Assembly (NCBI GenBank): GCA_013350335.1
Contig: CM023535.1
Location: forward strand, 40,050,069-40,114,068
Source of the DNA: Chimonanthus salicifolius
Lineage: Eukaryota > Streptophyta > Magnoliopsida > Laurales > Calycanthaceae
Reading direction: 5' to 3'
DNA length: 64,000 nt
Below the pieces are notes generated by a model that saw nothing but the letters and a program-made list of their open reading frames with translations, ran no database searches and was not told the DNA's origin. A program made the position numbers and the translations under genes. Position 1 is the first letter of the stretch. Each line of letters starts with the position of its first letter. Of this stretch, positions 1 through 11,094 are shown in pieces.

Positions 1-243
1 TTCTATTACTTTGGTGATGATGCAAGGTCTTCTACGGAAGATTAGATTAGAGTGTGTCGGGGAATCGGGGAGATTTTTATAAGGTTGAGTCTTGTTTTGT
101 TGTTCTGAAGGGTTTTCTAACCCTATTAACGCTTGTAATTATAATGCAAATATGAATGATTTCTAATGAATTGTGCAACTTGTGTGATTTGCCTTAATAA
201 GTTTCTTAAATAATTAAGTGATATTTACAAATGTAAATAACAG
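1..243 (+). other. untranslated leader of the gypsy element
   Basis: AT-rich sequence upstream of the gag reading frame with no ORF. It ends in ACAG directly before the ATG at 244, so the gag start is preceded by a CAG that could be a splice acceptor, matching the CAG just before the ORF start in the long element at 43429-64000. The primer-binding site and 5' LTR are not in the window. Confidence 0.6.
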
Positions 244-1374
244 ATGTCAGGACCTAACGCTAACGGAAACAACTGCCGCGAGAGGATGACAGGTCTTCCA
301 CCCCTCGATTTACCCAATGAAGCCATTCGCGCAGCAATGAAAGCATTTCAGCAGATAGCTGAAAATAGATGACGCCCTCCTATCCGAACGCCAGAAGAGA
401 GAACCACCTCGGCTCTAAAAGAGTTCAAACGATTGAACCGGACAAGTTTCTCGGGGACAGAGGACCCAAGTGCAGCGAGGAACTGGCTAACTCAAATTAA
501 CCGGATCCTTAACATGTTAGCCATTGCAGACGACTTGAGGGTGACTTTGGCGGCGTACCAGTTGGAAGGAAATGCTTACAAGTGGTGGGAAGCAAAGAAT
601 TTGGTTCGTAACAACGAGCCGATGATGTGGGAAGAGTTTTCAGCTGCCTTCCTGGCCCTTTACTTTCCGAAGACCGTCCAGGAAGCGAGGAAGAGAGAGT
701 TCCTCAACATCCAGCAGGATTCCGACTCAATGGCACAGTATGCCATGAGATTCATCGATCTGATGCAGTTCGTGCCTTGCATAGCGGCGAACGAAGAGGA
801 GAAGATCCAGCATTTCGAGAATGGACTCCGACCTTTTCTGCAGCGGCAAGTGGCCGGCTTAACTTTTGTCACCTTGGATGAGATCATTGATCGGGCTTCG
901 AAGGTGGAAGTGATGGACTCCATCAACAGGAGCACCGACAATTTCCAGAAACCTTCTTCCAACAAGAATGCCAAGCTCAACCAGAAGAGGCCTTTCTTCA
1001 AGAAGAGCCAGCCTAGCACGGGACAGTCAAGTCAGCCTGACACCCTGCAATTCGTGTGCTATACTTGCAACCAGCCTGGGTATACTTCCAAGTTCTGCCC
1101 ATCAGGAGGAGAAAAGGCGTGCTATAATTGCAAGCAGACCGGGCACCTGTTTAGGGACTGCCCCTATCTCGGTAGAACTGCACCTTTGCAAGGCGCAGGA
1201 GCTTCTTTTTCTGTAGCGCAACCATCTGTTGGTCGAGGTTCTCAGCGAACCTCCAGAGACTCGGTGACACCTAGGAATGGACCACCTCAGAACAGTCAGG
1301 GGAGAGGACAGGGACGTCCTCGACCAATCAGGGGAAAGTCTACACGATTGGGACTCAGAAGGAAGAGCCGATAG
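244..1374 (+). pseudogene. gag: gag (capsid and nucleocapsid), broken
   Basis: Structural polyprotein of the gypsy element. The frame opens at ATG 244, meets an in-frame TGA at 370-372, and continues in the same frame to 1374. The retrotransposon Gag capsid region is visible downstream (YQLEGNAYKWWEAK and the stretch around FLALYFPKTVQEARKREFL). Two zinc knuckles follow at about 1057-1160. The first, C-x2-C-x4-Y-x4-C, has Tyr where the family has His. The second, CYNCKQTGHLFRDC, is intact. The C-terminus is basic. Near 1335-1340 a one-base shift takes translation away from the protease frame, so the stop at 1372 is an artefact of that shift. Confidence 0.9.
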
Positions 1375-1985
1375 ATAATACAGTGATGGAAGGTACCCTT
1401 ACTCTTTTCAGTCTTTTGGCACGAGTATTTTTTTATACTGGTGTTTCGTATTCCTTTATTTCTAGAGCTTGTTGTGATAGATTGGATTTGAAACTGTAGA
1501 AGTAGCTAACCCGCTAATGGTAGTATCACCCTTGGGTAAGAGAGCTTTGGTAAACCAAAGGTGTAGATCTTGTATTTTGAGAATTAGCGGTGTAGAGCTG
1601 TCCTATGATTTTCTTGTGTTGGAAATGACGGACTTTGACATCATCTTTGGCATGGATTGGTTGTCAATTTTTGAGGTTTTGATCGACTGTTCTCAGAGAA
1701 GAATTCGTGGGGTCTCCTCAATCGATGAAAGGTTTACGGAGAAGTTGGTACCCTATGAGAGGATGAGAGTCACTTTATCTGGCCATAGGGCGTATCTTGG
1801 TAGTGTGGTGGTGAGCATGGATTGGGAAGATGTAGGTGGTGTAGGGTCTGTTGCTCCTCAGGTGGTGTGTGAGTTTATGGATGTGTTTCATGACCAGTTG
1901 GCTGGGCTACCTCCACGCAGAGAGATAGAGTTTGTAATAGACCTACAGCCAGGAACATCTCCAATTTCCATGGCACCTTATCGGA
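1375..1985 (+). pseudogene. aspartic protease region of pol, broken
   Basis: Retropepsin-like protease that would cut the polyprotein. In frame with 1434 the active-site triad region reads FFYTGVSYSFIS. The family has D-T-G there, so the catalytic Asp is replaced by Tyr (codon 1434-1436). A second frameshift lies near 1487-1500. From 1517 the downstream half is readable, including DFDIIFGMDWL, the conserved flap-side motif of plant gypsy proteases, then the linker to RT ending near [10 protein letters not shown]. Non-functional by loss of the catalytic residue and two frame changes. Confidence 0.85.
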
Positions 1986-2580
1986 TGGCGCCGGCTGAAC
2001 AGAGCTAGGTGTGCACGTAGATGAACTTCTTAGACTTGGTTTCATCCATCAGAGCAACTCGCTGTGGGGCGTACCTGATCTCTTTGTGAAAAGGAAGGGT
2101 AGATCGATGAGGATGTGTATAGATTACCGGCGGTTCAACCAGGTAACTATTAAGAATAAGTATACTTTGCCTAGAATAGACGACCTCTTTGATATTTTGA
2201 GGGGATTGAGATGTTTTTCGAAAATCAATCTGAGGTCGGGTTACCATCAGTTGCGGATTCGAGAGGAAGACATTACTAAGACTACTTTCCGAACGCAGTA
2301 TGATTTGTACGAGTTTGTGATGATGCCTTTCGGTTTGACTAACTCGCCAACCATGTTTATGGATTTAATGAATCACGTTTTTCGACCGTACCTGAGAGAG
2401 TTTGTTATAGTCTTCATAGACGATATCTTGATCTTTTCGTCGTCCGAGGAGGAGCACGAGCGTCATCATCAGCTGTTTGCTAAGCTGAGCAAGTGCGAGT
2501 TTTGGTTAACTCAAGTGCAGTTTCTTCGACATGTGGTATCTCCATGAGAGATCTCGGTAGATCCAGTAAAGGTAGAAACA
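1986..2580 (+). pseudogene. reverse transcriptase, catalytic Asp lost
   Basis: RNA-dependent DNA polymerase domain. Visible motifs: [10 protein letters not shown], then motif A as [25 protein letters not shown], and motif C as FIDDILIFS (Asp codons at 2419 and 2422). In motif A the catalytic Asp is Asn (codon 2227-2229, AAT). The change sits where a CpG would have been (TCG-AT to TCA-AT), so deamination is the simple explanation. The join with the protease linker at about 1998-2020 is scrambled and carries stops. A TGA at 2545-2547 follows the RT core, after which the frame continues unchanged. Confidence 0.93.
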
Positions 2581-3330
2581 GTGAAGACTTGGGAGTGTCC
2601 CAAGAATGTGTTCGAGATCAGAAACTTTCTGGGATTAGCAGGATATAACCGAAAGTTTATCCCACACTTCTCCCAGATTGCGGTGCCGATGACTCGGCTG
2701 ACGAGGAAGAACGTTAAGTTCGAGTGGAGCGAGTCTTGTGAAAGAGCATTCCAGGAGCTGAAGGAGAAGTTGACTACGTCTCTAGTTTTGATAATACTCG
2801 AAGAATGACGAGGTTACGATGTGTATTGCGATGCGTGCAAGTTTGGTTTGGGGTGTGTGCTGATGCAAGAGGGGAAGGTGGTAGGTTATGGTTCTAGGCA
2901 ATTGAAGGGACATTAGCAGAACTACCCGACTCATGATTTGGAGTTGGCAGCCGTTGTCTTTTCGTTAAAGTTGTGGAGACATTACTTGTACGGTGAGAAG
3001 TTCAATGTGTTTTCTGATCACTATAGTCTCAAGTATATCTTCACTCAGAAAAACCTGAATATGAGACAGTGAAGATGGATGGAATACCTGGGAGATTACG
3101 ACTTCAGTCTCTCTTATCACCCAAGAAAAGCCAACGTAGTGGCCGATGCCTTAAGAAGGAAGTCGCATAGCAACATGGCAAAGATGGCATCCTTGCAGTC
3201 GAAGATGTTAGAAGTTCTGTCCGAGTATGATTTGGAACTGATCGAAGGAAACAGGTTAGCAAGAATTCACAGTTTGGTTCTGCAACCCGAGGTAATTAGA
3301 TTGGTGATGGAAGGACAATAGAACGATCCA
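2581..3330 (+). pseudogene. RT connection and RNase H, broken by stops
   Basis: After NFLGLAGYNRKFIPHFS (end of RT thumb/connection) comes an RNase H fold starting DVYCDACKFGLGCVLMQ, where the family normally has D-A-S. It continues with the [20 protein letters not shown] block and [10 protein letters not shown], which keeps the later Asp, and ends near DYDFSLSYHPRKANVVADAL. In-frame stops are TGA 2806, TAG 2914, TGA 3070 and TAG 3319. No frameshift is seen, so breakage is by point mutation only. Confidence 0.9.
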
Positions 3331-4113
3331 GAAGACAAGGAGTTGGCAACTTAGCTTTCAAGAGGTGCAACCTTGGAGGATTGGAAGATCAAGGCAGACG
3401 AAGGTCTTACTTTCAAAGATAGACTTTTTGTACCGAAGTCGGACGGGTGAAGGAGAAAGGTGCTTGATCACGTTCATCGTTCTCGCTTTGCAGTGCATCC
3501 TGGTTGTATAAAGATGCATCATGACTTGCAGCAACTGTTCTGGTGGAAAGGTATAAAGCAAGAGGTAACAGATTTTGTGTCAAAGTGCCTAACTTATCAA
3601 CAAGTGAAAACGAAACATCAACGACCTGGTGGAAAGATGCAACCTTTAGAAGGGGCCGAATGGAAATGGGAGCACATCACAATGGACTTTGTAACCGGAT
3701 TCCCGAAGTCTTCTAGGAAGAACGACGCTATTTGGGTAATAGTCGATCGATTGACGAAATCAACTCACTTTCTGCCGATCAAGAAGACGGATTCTTTGAC
3801 TACTCTAAGTAGATTATATTTAAAGGAGGTAGCCAGATTGCATGTAGTACTTGTATCCATTGTATCTGATAGAGATCCTAGGTTTGTATCAAGATTTTGG
3901 CGGGGATTGCAAGAGGAGTTGGGGACTAAGCTGTGCTTCAGCACTGCTTTTCACCCTCAGACGGATGGTCAATCCGAGAGAACCATTCAAACCTTAGATG
4001 ATATGCTAAGAGCTTGTGTTATGGATATGCAGGAAAGTTGGGAAGATCACTTGGCTTTGATCGAATTTGTCTACAACAATAGTTATCACTCTAGTGTACA
4101 GATGGCACCATAG
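3331..4113 (+). pseudogene. integrase, zinc finger and DDE core
   Basis: Integrase that would insert the cDNA. The N-terminal HHCC finger is recognisable (HRSRFAVHPGCIKMHHDL, then KCLTYQQVK), but its last Cys is Tyr (codon 3595). The catalytic core keeps all three acidic residues: Asp 3685 in MDFVTGFP, Asp 3868 in SDRDPRF and Glu 3976 in GQSERTIQTL, with 35 residues between the second and third as expected for D,D35E. Stops at 3352 (TAG), 3448 (TGA) and 4111 (TAG) break the frame. Confidence 0.92.
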
Positions 4114-4735
4114 GAGGCTCTATATGATAAACCTTACAGGTCACCTCTTTGTTGGACAGAGGTAGGAGACAAAGCGCGGCTAGGACCTGATCTAGTGCTT
4201 GAGACGTCAGAACAAATTGAAGTGATCAGACAGCATCTCAAGACAGCCTAGAGCAGACAAAAGGCGACGACCTTTGGAGTTTGCAATTGGCAACCAAATT
4301 TTTTTACGTGTGGTACCACATCATGGACTGTAAAGGTTTGGGCGTAAGGGAAAACTATCACCTCGATATGTTGGACCCTTTGAAATCTTGAAAAGGATAG
4401 GGGAAGTGGCCTATTAGTTGAACCTGTCTTAAGCTTTGGAAAGAGTCATAGTACATTTCACGTGTCTATGTTAAGGAAGTACGAGCCTGATCCGTCACAT
4501 GTGATAAGTATTGAAGGCATTGAAGTGTCAGAGGACCTGACTTTCGAAGAAATGCCAGTGAAGATATAAGGATACTGGACTCAAGAGCTCAAGAGGAAGT
4601 CTATTCCTCTAGTACGAGTGCTATGGCAACATCGCGACGTGTAACACGAGACGTGAGAACCAGAATCGACGATGGGGAAGCTGTACCCTGGCTTGTTCAT
4701 AGGCCAAAAAGGTAGAAGTTTGTTTTAAATTTCGG
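4114..4735 (+). pseudogene. integrase C-terminus with chromo-type tail, degraded
   Basis: Same frame continues with LCWTEVGD-like and SEQIEVIRQHLKTA blocks, then TAG at 4249 and several frame changes. Readable pieces in other frames include RFGRKGKLSPRYVGPFEIL (the SH3-like C-terminal domain of gypsy integrases) and LVRVLWQHRDV near 4605-4640, the usual place of the plant chromodomain. No continuous frame remains. The tail supports chromovirus membership. Confidence 0.75.
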
Positions 4736-4747
4736 GACGAAATTTCT

Positions 4748-4761
4748 TTTAGGGGATAGGA
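4748..4761 (+). other. polypurine tract before 3' LTR
   Basis: TTTTAGGGGATAGGA lies directly before the TG of the LTR, after the TTTCGGGACGAAATTTC block that is common upstream of the polypurine tract in plant gypsy elements. It would prime plus-strand synthesis. Confidence 0.75.
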
Positions 4762-5544
4762 TGTAATACCCTGACCCAAATTAGGCGAGTTTACTTTAAT
4801 AAATCCTGCTTAGACCGGTTAATCTCGAAGATTACGGTTAGGGCTTTGTGAAAAGCCCAGGTGTGGCCCAATCTGAGCTCAAAGCTCAGTGATCCAGCTC
4901 GTCCAACTGGAGGGGCAAAATGGTAATTTACAACTTATTGTTATTATTTTATTTATTGTGTTATTATGTGATTATTATTGTATGATATTATTCTCCTTAA
5001 TCAAGGATTTCTATTTCTGATTTTAAAATAATTTTATTTTCAGAAAATATTATTTAAAACCGCCCGTCAAACCCCATAAAGGGAGAAATAAATTTTTTAA
5101 ATGTTTTTTTGAAATGAGATAATTTTTGAAACAAGTGTAGTATGTTAGACCATTTTAGTATGGTCTAGTTTATTCTTTCAAACTCTAAAAATGAAGACTT
5201 TAAATCATTTTATTTAACACAAGTCAAACTAAGTAAATAGTGTTTAATTGTGATTTTTGTTTAAATCTATGGTTTTTGTTGAGTTTTAAATCTCCAAATT
5301 TTTATGGTGATTAGAGTTTTTAAAACCCAACCTAGCTGTCCAGTTGGATTAAAAATTTTGACCTTAAAAAGTATTGTTTTTAGTTAATAATCGAGTTTTT
5401 ATCGAAAGGGGACTTATTTGTAAAATCAAAAGTTTTGAGGAACTGATCTACAACCAACGCCCAAACTGTGCGGTTACTATTCGGGACGTAGGCCGCAACT
5501 GCATGCCGCCTCCGGTTGGCCACCCTTGGTTGATCGTTGGGTTC

Positions 5545-5550
5545 TATAAA
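5545..5550 (+). promoter_or_regulatory. TATA box of LTR A
   Basis: TATAAA followed by a CT-rich leader (TTCATCTTCTCTCTCAGTC) typical of plant LTR promoters. Transcription would start about 30 bases downstream. Position in the LTR matches the TATA boxes of the other LTR families here. Confidence 0.55.
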
Positions 5551-6050
5551 TCTAACCCTCAGCTCAGCTGATTTCCTCCCTCCAAACTTCATCTTCTCTC
5601 TCAGTCTCTACTCTCTGGTTTTCCCAGACGATCACCCTTCTCTGTGTTCCAAGTTCTTCCTTAACCGTAGCTTAGAGGGAAAGTTTTTCAAAAGTCAGAT
5701 TTTCAACCCAAGAACTCGAGTAAAGGTAACCACTATATTCTTTTTTAAATTTCAATCGGTTTAGAATCAAGAAAAACCAAATTTGGCCAAGTTTTGGGTG
5801 TCTAAAACTGATTTTAAGTTTAAGAAAAATCATGAGATTTCTTGTACCAGTGTGTTTTTTGTGTGAAAATCTAATGGCCTAATCAGTGTTAAAAGCTCTA
5901 AACCACTCCCTGTGGAAATAGGATTCACTAGGAGTCCATCTGACCGGTTGGATGTGAAAACTGAATCCAAAAAACCCACTGTTTCTGGATTCGTATTTCA
6001 TGGAGTATCTGTCCGTTATTGTCTGCTGTTGCAGACAGTGGAGGAAGATG

Positions 6051-6440
6051 ACTCTCGGACTGTCCGAGAGTTGTTCTTCGGACGGTCCGAAGGTAACACC
6101 CTTCGGACGATCCGAAAGAAACCCTTCGGACGTTCCGAGCTTCATACTGAAGTCCCAAAGCGTCCGAGGCTAGCCAGCCTCGCCCGGATGTTCTAAGCCC
6201 TGTTCGGAAGGACCGAACCCCTCTCGGACGATCTGAGCCTCACTCGGCATGATCTGAGACCCACAGACCCACCGAGACTTGTTTTCTCTGATTTTTTGGT
6301 TCGGAAGGACCTTCGGATGATCCAAGACCTGATCTTCGGACGATCCGAAGCCAAACCCAAGATCCGAAGTCTGTGACTAGTTTAGGCAGTGGTTCAGATG
6401 ATCCGAAACCACAATACCTGGTCCCGAGGCATGTTCCGAG
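6051..6440 (+). repeat. array of TTCGGACGATCCGAA palindromes
   Basis: About ten imperfect copies of a 15-17 bp palindrome of the form CTTCGGACGATCCGAAG, e.g. at 6077, 6101, 6124, 6333 and variants with TCTCGGAC...GTCCGAGA at 6052. Spacing is irregular (20-60 bp). It lies downstream of the leader and donor-like site, the place where family B LTRs carry their own palindromes. Confidence 0.8.
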
Positions 6441-6567
6441 GGACCCAGTTTTTTTGTGTAGAATCTTGTTTGACTTGGTGATGCATGTGTTTTAATGTGA
6501 TGTTTATACCCTTAATGAGTTAAAAATGTACTAACCCTCTTCTCTTATTACTATAGTCTATATACTA

Positions 6568-6770
6568 TTGTATTCACTTCCAAGCCGACTCTATTTGTCA
6601 GGCACTAAGTGACTTCACTTCCAGGCTGGCGCTATATTTGTCGGGCACTGAGTGACCTCGAGGCCTTACTCAACATGTTAAATCTGGTCCTATCCAGAAG
6701 ACAACAGAGAAGTGACCTGAATATCTAGACCTAACTCAATAAGTCAATCTGGTCATGCTTAGAAGACAAT
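6568..6770 (+). repeat. short direct repeats in LTR A
   Basis: A unit of about 46 bp starting ACTTCCAAGCCGACTC is repeated once with changes (ACTTCCAGGCTGGCGC), each followed by GGCACT(A/G)AGTGAC. Then a second pair built on ACTCAA...TCTGGTC...AGAAGACAA follows. Degenerate, two copies each. Confidence 0.6.
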
Positions 6771-7987
6771 ATGAGTTTTGGATTGAGCACTTTATTATTA
6801 CTCTATTGTGGATTATTGTAACTTAAAATGGTTAGAAACCAAGTAGGAGACTCAATTCCATTTACCTTTGAGATTTTTGGGAAAACAAGTATGGTTTTGA
6901 AATACTACTTGTATGTATACGTGTGAATACTATGTATGTTGACTTATGATTGATTGTGCACTTGTTTGCTTATTGAACAGAGACTGCGATACCACACATT
7001 TACGGTGAGGGAATTTAACTTTGCAGTAGGTGTAATCAGGTTTTTATTGAGATGGATCTTGAGAAATGAGTGGTTTCAGATTTGATGAACCCACTCATGT
7101 GCCTGGACATGATGCACTGTTATAAGAAGTGCTTATGATTATTGTGACATGTTTATGATGTTGATCATGTGAGATATGTAATACTCCTTGCACGTACCCT
7201 TGACTATTGAACCAATATTGGCCATGTGTGTGAGATGGTTTACGTCTACTGGACCATGGGTGTCGACAGTTGCTGACTTTAGGAGTGTCAGTATCGGCCA
7301 TGTGAGGGCCGGAGATGTACTTGTAAGGATGTATTTTGACCATGTCGGGACTTAATACGATGGTCTCAGCGTAGTATGCAGGTGTTACATTGGATGACAG
7401 CAATAATGGTTAGGATGATGAGATTATACTTGATATTGAGAATTTATTATCAAGCATGAGATATTATATTGTAAATGTTGATTATTTACTCACTTGATAT
7501 TTCATTAGATTGCACCGTTATATTTCCTTCACTGGGCTAGTTAGCTCACCCCTCTCACCTTCAGGAGATGTGCTCGAGAAAGAGAACCCTCTGTTTGAAG
7601 CTTAGGATAGATAAGTTGCTGCGTTGTCTTGGGATTCCCACTGAGGGGAATGCCGCTATCTTTGTTTTTTGGTTCCTTGAACCTTTTGCTTATGTAAAGT
7701 ACCAAGTGTGATACTTAGTTTGTTTGCACTTGATGTATTAAACTACCATGTGTCTATAGTTACTCTGATGTTGAAATAATAAATCGTTGTTGGATTTATG
7801 TGTTGATGTTTGTGTCTTTTTGGGGTAGACTTATAGTATGTGTTTGAGTCCACATGTTGAGATCATGTGTGACATTTGGGCCTAACCGTTGATCTAGCCC
7901 AGTTAGAATTCTTGAGTTAGTTTAGTCTTTCAAAAAAAAAAAAAATCAGTCGCGTTCTGGGCCCACCTTTCGGGTCGGGGCGTGACA

Positions 7988-8552
7988 AAGTAAATTGAAA
8001 ATAGTCGTTTAAAAATTGAATAAGTGAAATGGATGGACAAATGCTTAGGTAGATTAAACCTTAAATTATGAGGAGAGGTGTATCTCTGGTTGTGAGTGAC
8101 ATGGGGAAGTTGTATTTCTGATGATGGGGCACTGTTGAGAGAGATATTACCGTAGGGATTGGAGAGCAACGCATTCGATGATTTTTTGTGGGGAACATTC
8201 TTTTGTAATAAAATACAATTATAAGTTTATGTAATTAAAAAGTAGATAAATGAAGCAATAAAATAAAGAAAGATATCATCACGACCACTCATGAAGCCGG
8301 ACTCGGGAGAGGAGAGACTGAAAGCAATAAAGGAAGTAGGGAGTAAGCGACAATGTGAAGGCAGAAACACGTATCAATGAGTCAAGACTTACACATGTTA
8401 TGTTACTACGAATATAAGAGATTAAAGTCATTAACTTTTAAAATGAAATAATAGAATGACAAATGGAGCGTAAAGGTCATTCATAGATTAAACAATAAGT
8501 CCAAAATAAATAATATATGCGATTGAAACGCGTAATAAATGTAATAATTATT
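7988..8552 (+). other. unassigned AT-rich sequence
   Basis: No ORF with family features, no terminal repeats and no tandem structure recognised. It separates the gypsy LTR from the hAT-like element. Confidence 0.5.
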
Positions 8553-8765
8553 TAGGGCTGAAATTGGGTTGGATTTCTTAAAACCCAACCTAACCCGAGT
8601 CAATATTTATGGAACCCGACCCGACTCGATCCGAGCTATTGACTTGAATTTATTGAGCCGACCCGACCCGATTTCTAACCCGACTCAACCGAATTCTGAC
8701 CTAACCCGCATTCTGAGCCCATTTTAGCCTATTTTTTGTAACACCCCGGAATTCTCATGTTATTA

Positions 8766-8769
<4 letters not shown>

Positions 8770-8833
<64 letters not shown>
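8770..8833. repeat. (AT)n microsatellite
   Basis: Uninterrupted AT dinucleotide run of about 64 bases just inside the start of the solo LTR. Other copies of the family lack it, so it expanded in this copy. Confidence 0.95.
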
Positions 8834-8837
<4 letters not shown>

Positions 8838-9377
8838 ATTACCCATTTAATTTGTGAATTATTAGATATGGACTTTAGATGGGTAAAGTGTTGGGTCATT
8901 GTCTAATTAAGACCTAACGGATTGTGGAAATGGTTTCAATAAAATATAAATGGGGTTGAATTTAAATGGTAATGAAACATAATTATAAATAAGGGATATG
9001 GATTAAAGATATGCGCATGATGTGTGGGAGATATGCATATCCATGTGATATGCGCATAATATGTTGGAGTATTTTTAAAAGGATCTTTTCCCTTGATTAA
9101 GAGTGATATTAGGGAATTATTAAATAAAGAAGATGTCTAATCCAAATAAAGAAATTGCTTTGCCGTGTATGAAGATAGCCATATCCATATTTATGCGCAA
9201 GAGATCTCTTTAAGAGGGGTCTTTTCTTGATTAAAAACGGCAAGAGGCAATTACTAATTTAAAGGGTCTTGGCACCTTCTAATAGTGGACTGATTGGAAG
9301 TATTATTAGAAGAGGGGCAGCATGACAAAAGGGGCGCATGCATCTTCTAATATTGGATAGTGCCGTGTGGGAGTTTT

Positions 9378-9384
9378 TATAAAA
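9378..9384 (+). promoter_or_regulatory. TATA box of LTR B copy 1
   Basis: TATAAAA followed about 35 bases on by a leader rich in CTCTCTCTTTCTC. Copy 46585-50576 has TTTTATAAGAC at the same place (47386). Likely LTR promoter. Confidence 0.55.
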
Positions 9385-9610
9385 GTGAGGTGCACAAGAC
9401 AAGAGCTTGGAGTAATTTCTATTTCAAAGCATCTTCTCTCTCTTTCTCAAACTATATCTCACGGCAATACACAAAACCAACAAGGATTGACGCTAGTTTG
9501 CTCTTGGCAAGAAGGTGTTCTCAGTTTTGTGAAAGATCAAGGAGGCTAAGGAAGAAAAGAAGATTGGAAGAGCAAGAACAACCGAGGGAAAACCGGAGGA
9601 GTCGCGGAAC

Positions 9611-9618
9611 CGGTAAGT
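9611..9618 (+). promoter_or_regulatory. conserved splice-donor-like site in LTR B
   Basis: GGTAAGTG, a near-perfect plant 5' splice site, about 235 bases after the TATA box. The sequence before it (GGAGTCGCGGAACC) and the site are conserved in other copies: 47581 on the plus strand, and complementary at about 36406, 39036 and 46237; 61674 has GGTAACT. The palindrome array starts just downstream in each. Splicing is inferred, not shown. Confidence 0.55.
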
Positions 9619-9653
9619 GGTTTTGATATTTTTGTTTAAGATAAGGAACTATA

Positions 9654-10778
9654 GGGTTCGGCTATGGTGTATAGCCGAACCCCACGGAAGAAAATTGAGG
9701 GAAAGGTTAATGGTTAATTTCAATGGAAAGAATGGACCACACCATGGCCGAGCCCCATGGAAACACATGTTTAATGTATGGATTTTTAATGAGGAAAACT
9801 ATGGGAGTTGGTTAATAAATTTATATGGTTTTAATGGATGCTTTTGGTGAAAAACCTTAGACTATGGGTTCAGTCAAAAGGCATGGCCGAACCCCATAAA
9901 TAATTATGAAATTATACTCATGTGGTTAGATCATGGAAAGGATGGCAATTTTGTAAATATAGGCCAAATTGGAGGATCATGGGTTCGACTATGGGTATGG
10001 CCGAACCCCATGAGGTCTTTTATGGATTTAATTTATTAAGGAATTTTATTCTATGAATAATTTTTAGAAAGAGAGGATTAAGAACCATAGGGTTGGGCCA
10101 TGGTGTATGGCCGAACCCCATGGAGTTGGATATTAATTTAGAAAGGATCTAAGGATGGTGATTAAATTAGAAACTTTCTAATTATGGACGCTTGGTTTGT
10201 TTTTGGAAAGAACCTTGATTTAAGGATTCAAGGATGGCAATTGCTATATTTGGAAAGTTAGACATCATAGGGTTTGGCCATGGTGTTTGGCCGAACCCTA
10301 TGAATCAATTTTATGGATCAAGACATGGACTTAGGCATTTGTTAATGGAGGAAAAGATTGGATTATGGGTTATGTTAGCCATGGATGGCAAAGTTGTAAA
10401 TAAGGTGAAAATAATGGACATAGGGTTCGGCCATGGTGAATGGTCGAACCCCATGAACTTATTAATGGGCCATTTGTGGGCCTTTGCATAATGTAAATGA
10501 TTGGTTTACCAAACCATAGGATGAAGGGTAAGAATAATGGAATGATAGCCATAGATAGCATTTTGGTAATTAAGTGAAAATAAGGGATCATGGGTTCGGC
10601 CATGGTGTATGGCCTAACCCCATGGGGATTGTTTTGATGGACTTAGGGTTTATGTATGTCGGATTAAATAAAAGGGAAGTGATTAAATGTCTAACTTAGG
10701 GATTATTGATTAATAAACCAAATAAAGAAATTAAAACAAAAGGGGTAAGGTTCGGCTATGGTGTATAGCCGAACCCCA
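9654..10778 (+). repeat. array of GGTTCGGCCAT hairpins, LTR B copy 1
   Basis: About nine dispersed inverted repeats with arms GGGTTCGGCCAT and ATGGCCGAACCC around a short GGTGT loop, at 9654, 9741 (half), 9866, 9979, 10091, 10268, 10422, 10588 and 10746. Spacing is 85-180 bp and the sequence between is unrelated AT-rich DNA, so this is not a simple tandem satellite. Copies 9654 and 10746 read GGCTAT...ATAGCC, changed alike in both arms. Confidence 0.9.
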
Positions 10779-11094
10779 CAAATTTGGTTTATGGACTTGG
10801 ACATTGTTGTAAATCAAGTGGGACTTGGTTTTAATTGATTGTTATATTATAAGGTAACGGGACTTCACAAGATGTGTACGATCGTGAGCGGTTAGCAGAC
10901 GAAAGACACAAGCACACGTTAGCGGTCTTTAGTAGGATTCCACCTCTTTGAAACCATGGATTTTTGTATAATGTTTCTTATCTTATTTTTGATGAAATTA
11001 TGTAAAAATTATATGTTTCAAATATGAGATTTTAAATGCTATGATTTGTATAATTGCATAGCATATGGACAATTGCATCTCATGCATGGCATGG

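Larger units (their letters stand above)
1..7987 (+). mobile_element. Ty3/gypsy chromovirus, 3' part, decayed
   Basis: Gag, protease, reverse transcriptase, RNase H and integrase remnants follow each other in Ty3/gypsy order, then a chromo-type tail, a polypurine tract and a 3.2-kb 3' LTR. The 5' LTR and primer site lie left of the window, so the TSD (right flank AAGTA) cannot be tested. Order, the long LTR and the terminal integrase extension point to a plant chromovirus, probably near the Tekay/Del group (inference). Pol from 2011 to about 4250 stays in one frame with in-frame stops but no frameshift. Gag/PR and the tail have frameshifts. It cannot encode a working polyprotein. Confidence 0.95.
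4762..7987 (+). repeat. 3' LTR, family A (3226 bp)
   Basis: Begins TGTAATACCC directly after the polypurine tract and ends GGGGCGTGACA, giving TG...CA ends. A second member of the family with the same ends is the solo LTR at 55681-59173. Inside are a TATA box near 5545, a pyrimidine-rich leader, a donor-like GGTAACC near 5727, a palindrome array (6051-6440), short direct repeats, and near 7530-7570 a block (CTAGTTAGCTCACCCCTC) also seen in the A solo LTR and in family C. No ORF in it looks like a gene. Confidence 0.92.

Noticed and set aside
9654..10778. CRISPR-like array (palindromic repeats with unlike spacers)
   Set aside because: Spacers vary widely in length, repeats are imperfect, there is no cas gene, and every array lies inside a plant LTR with TSDs.
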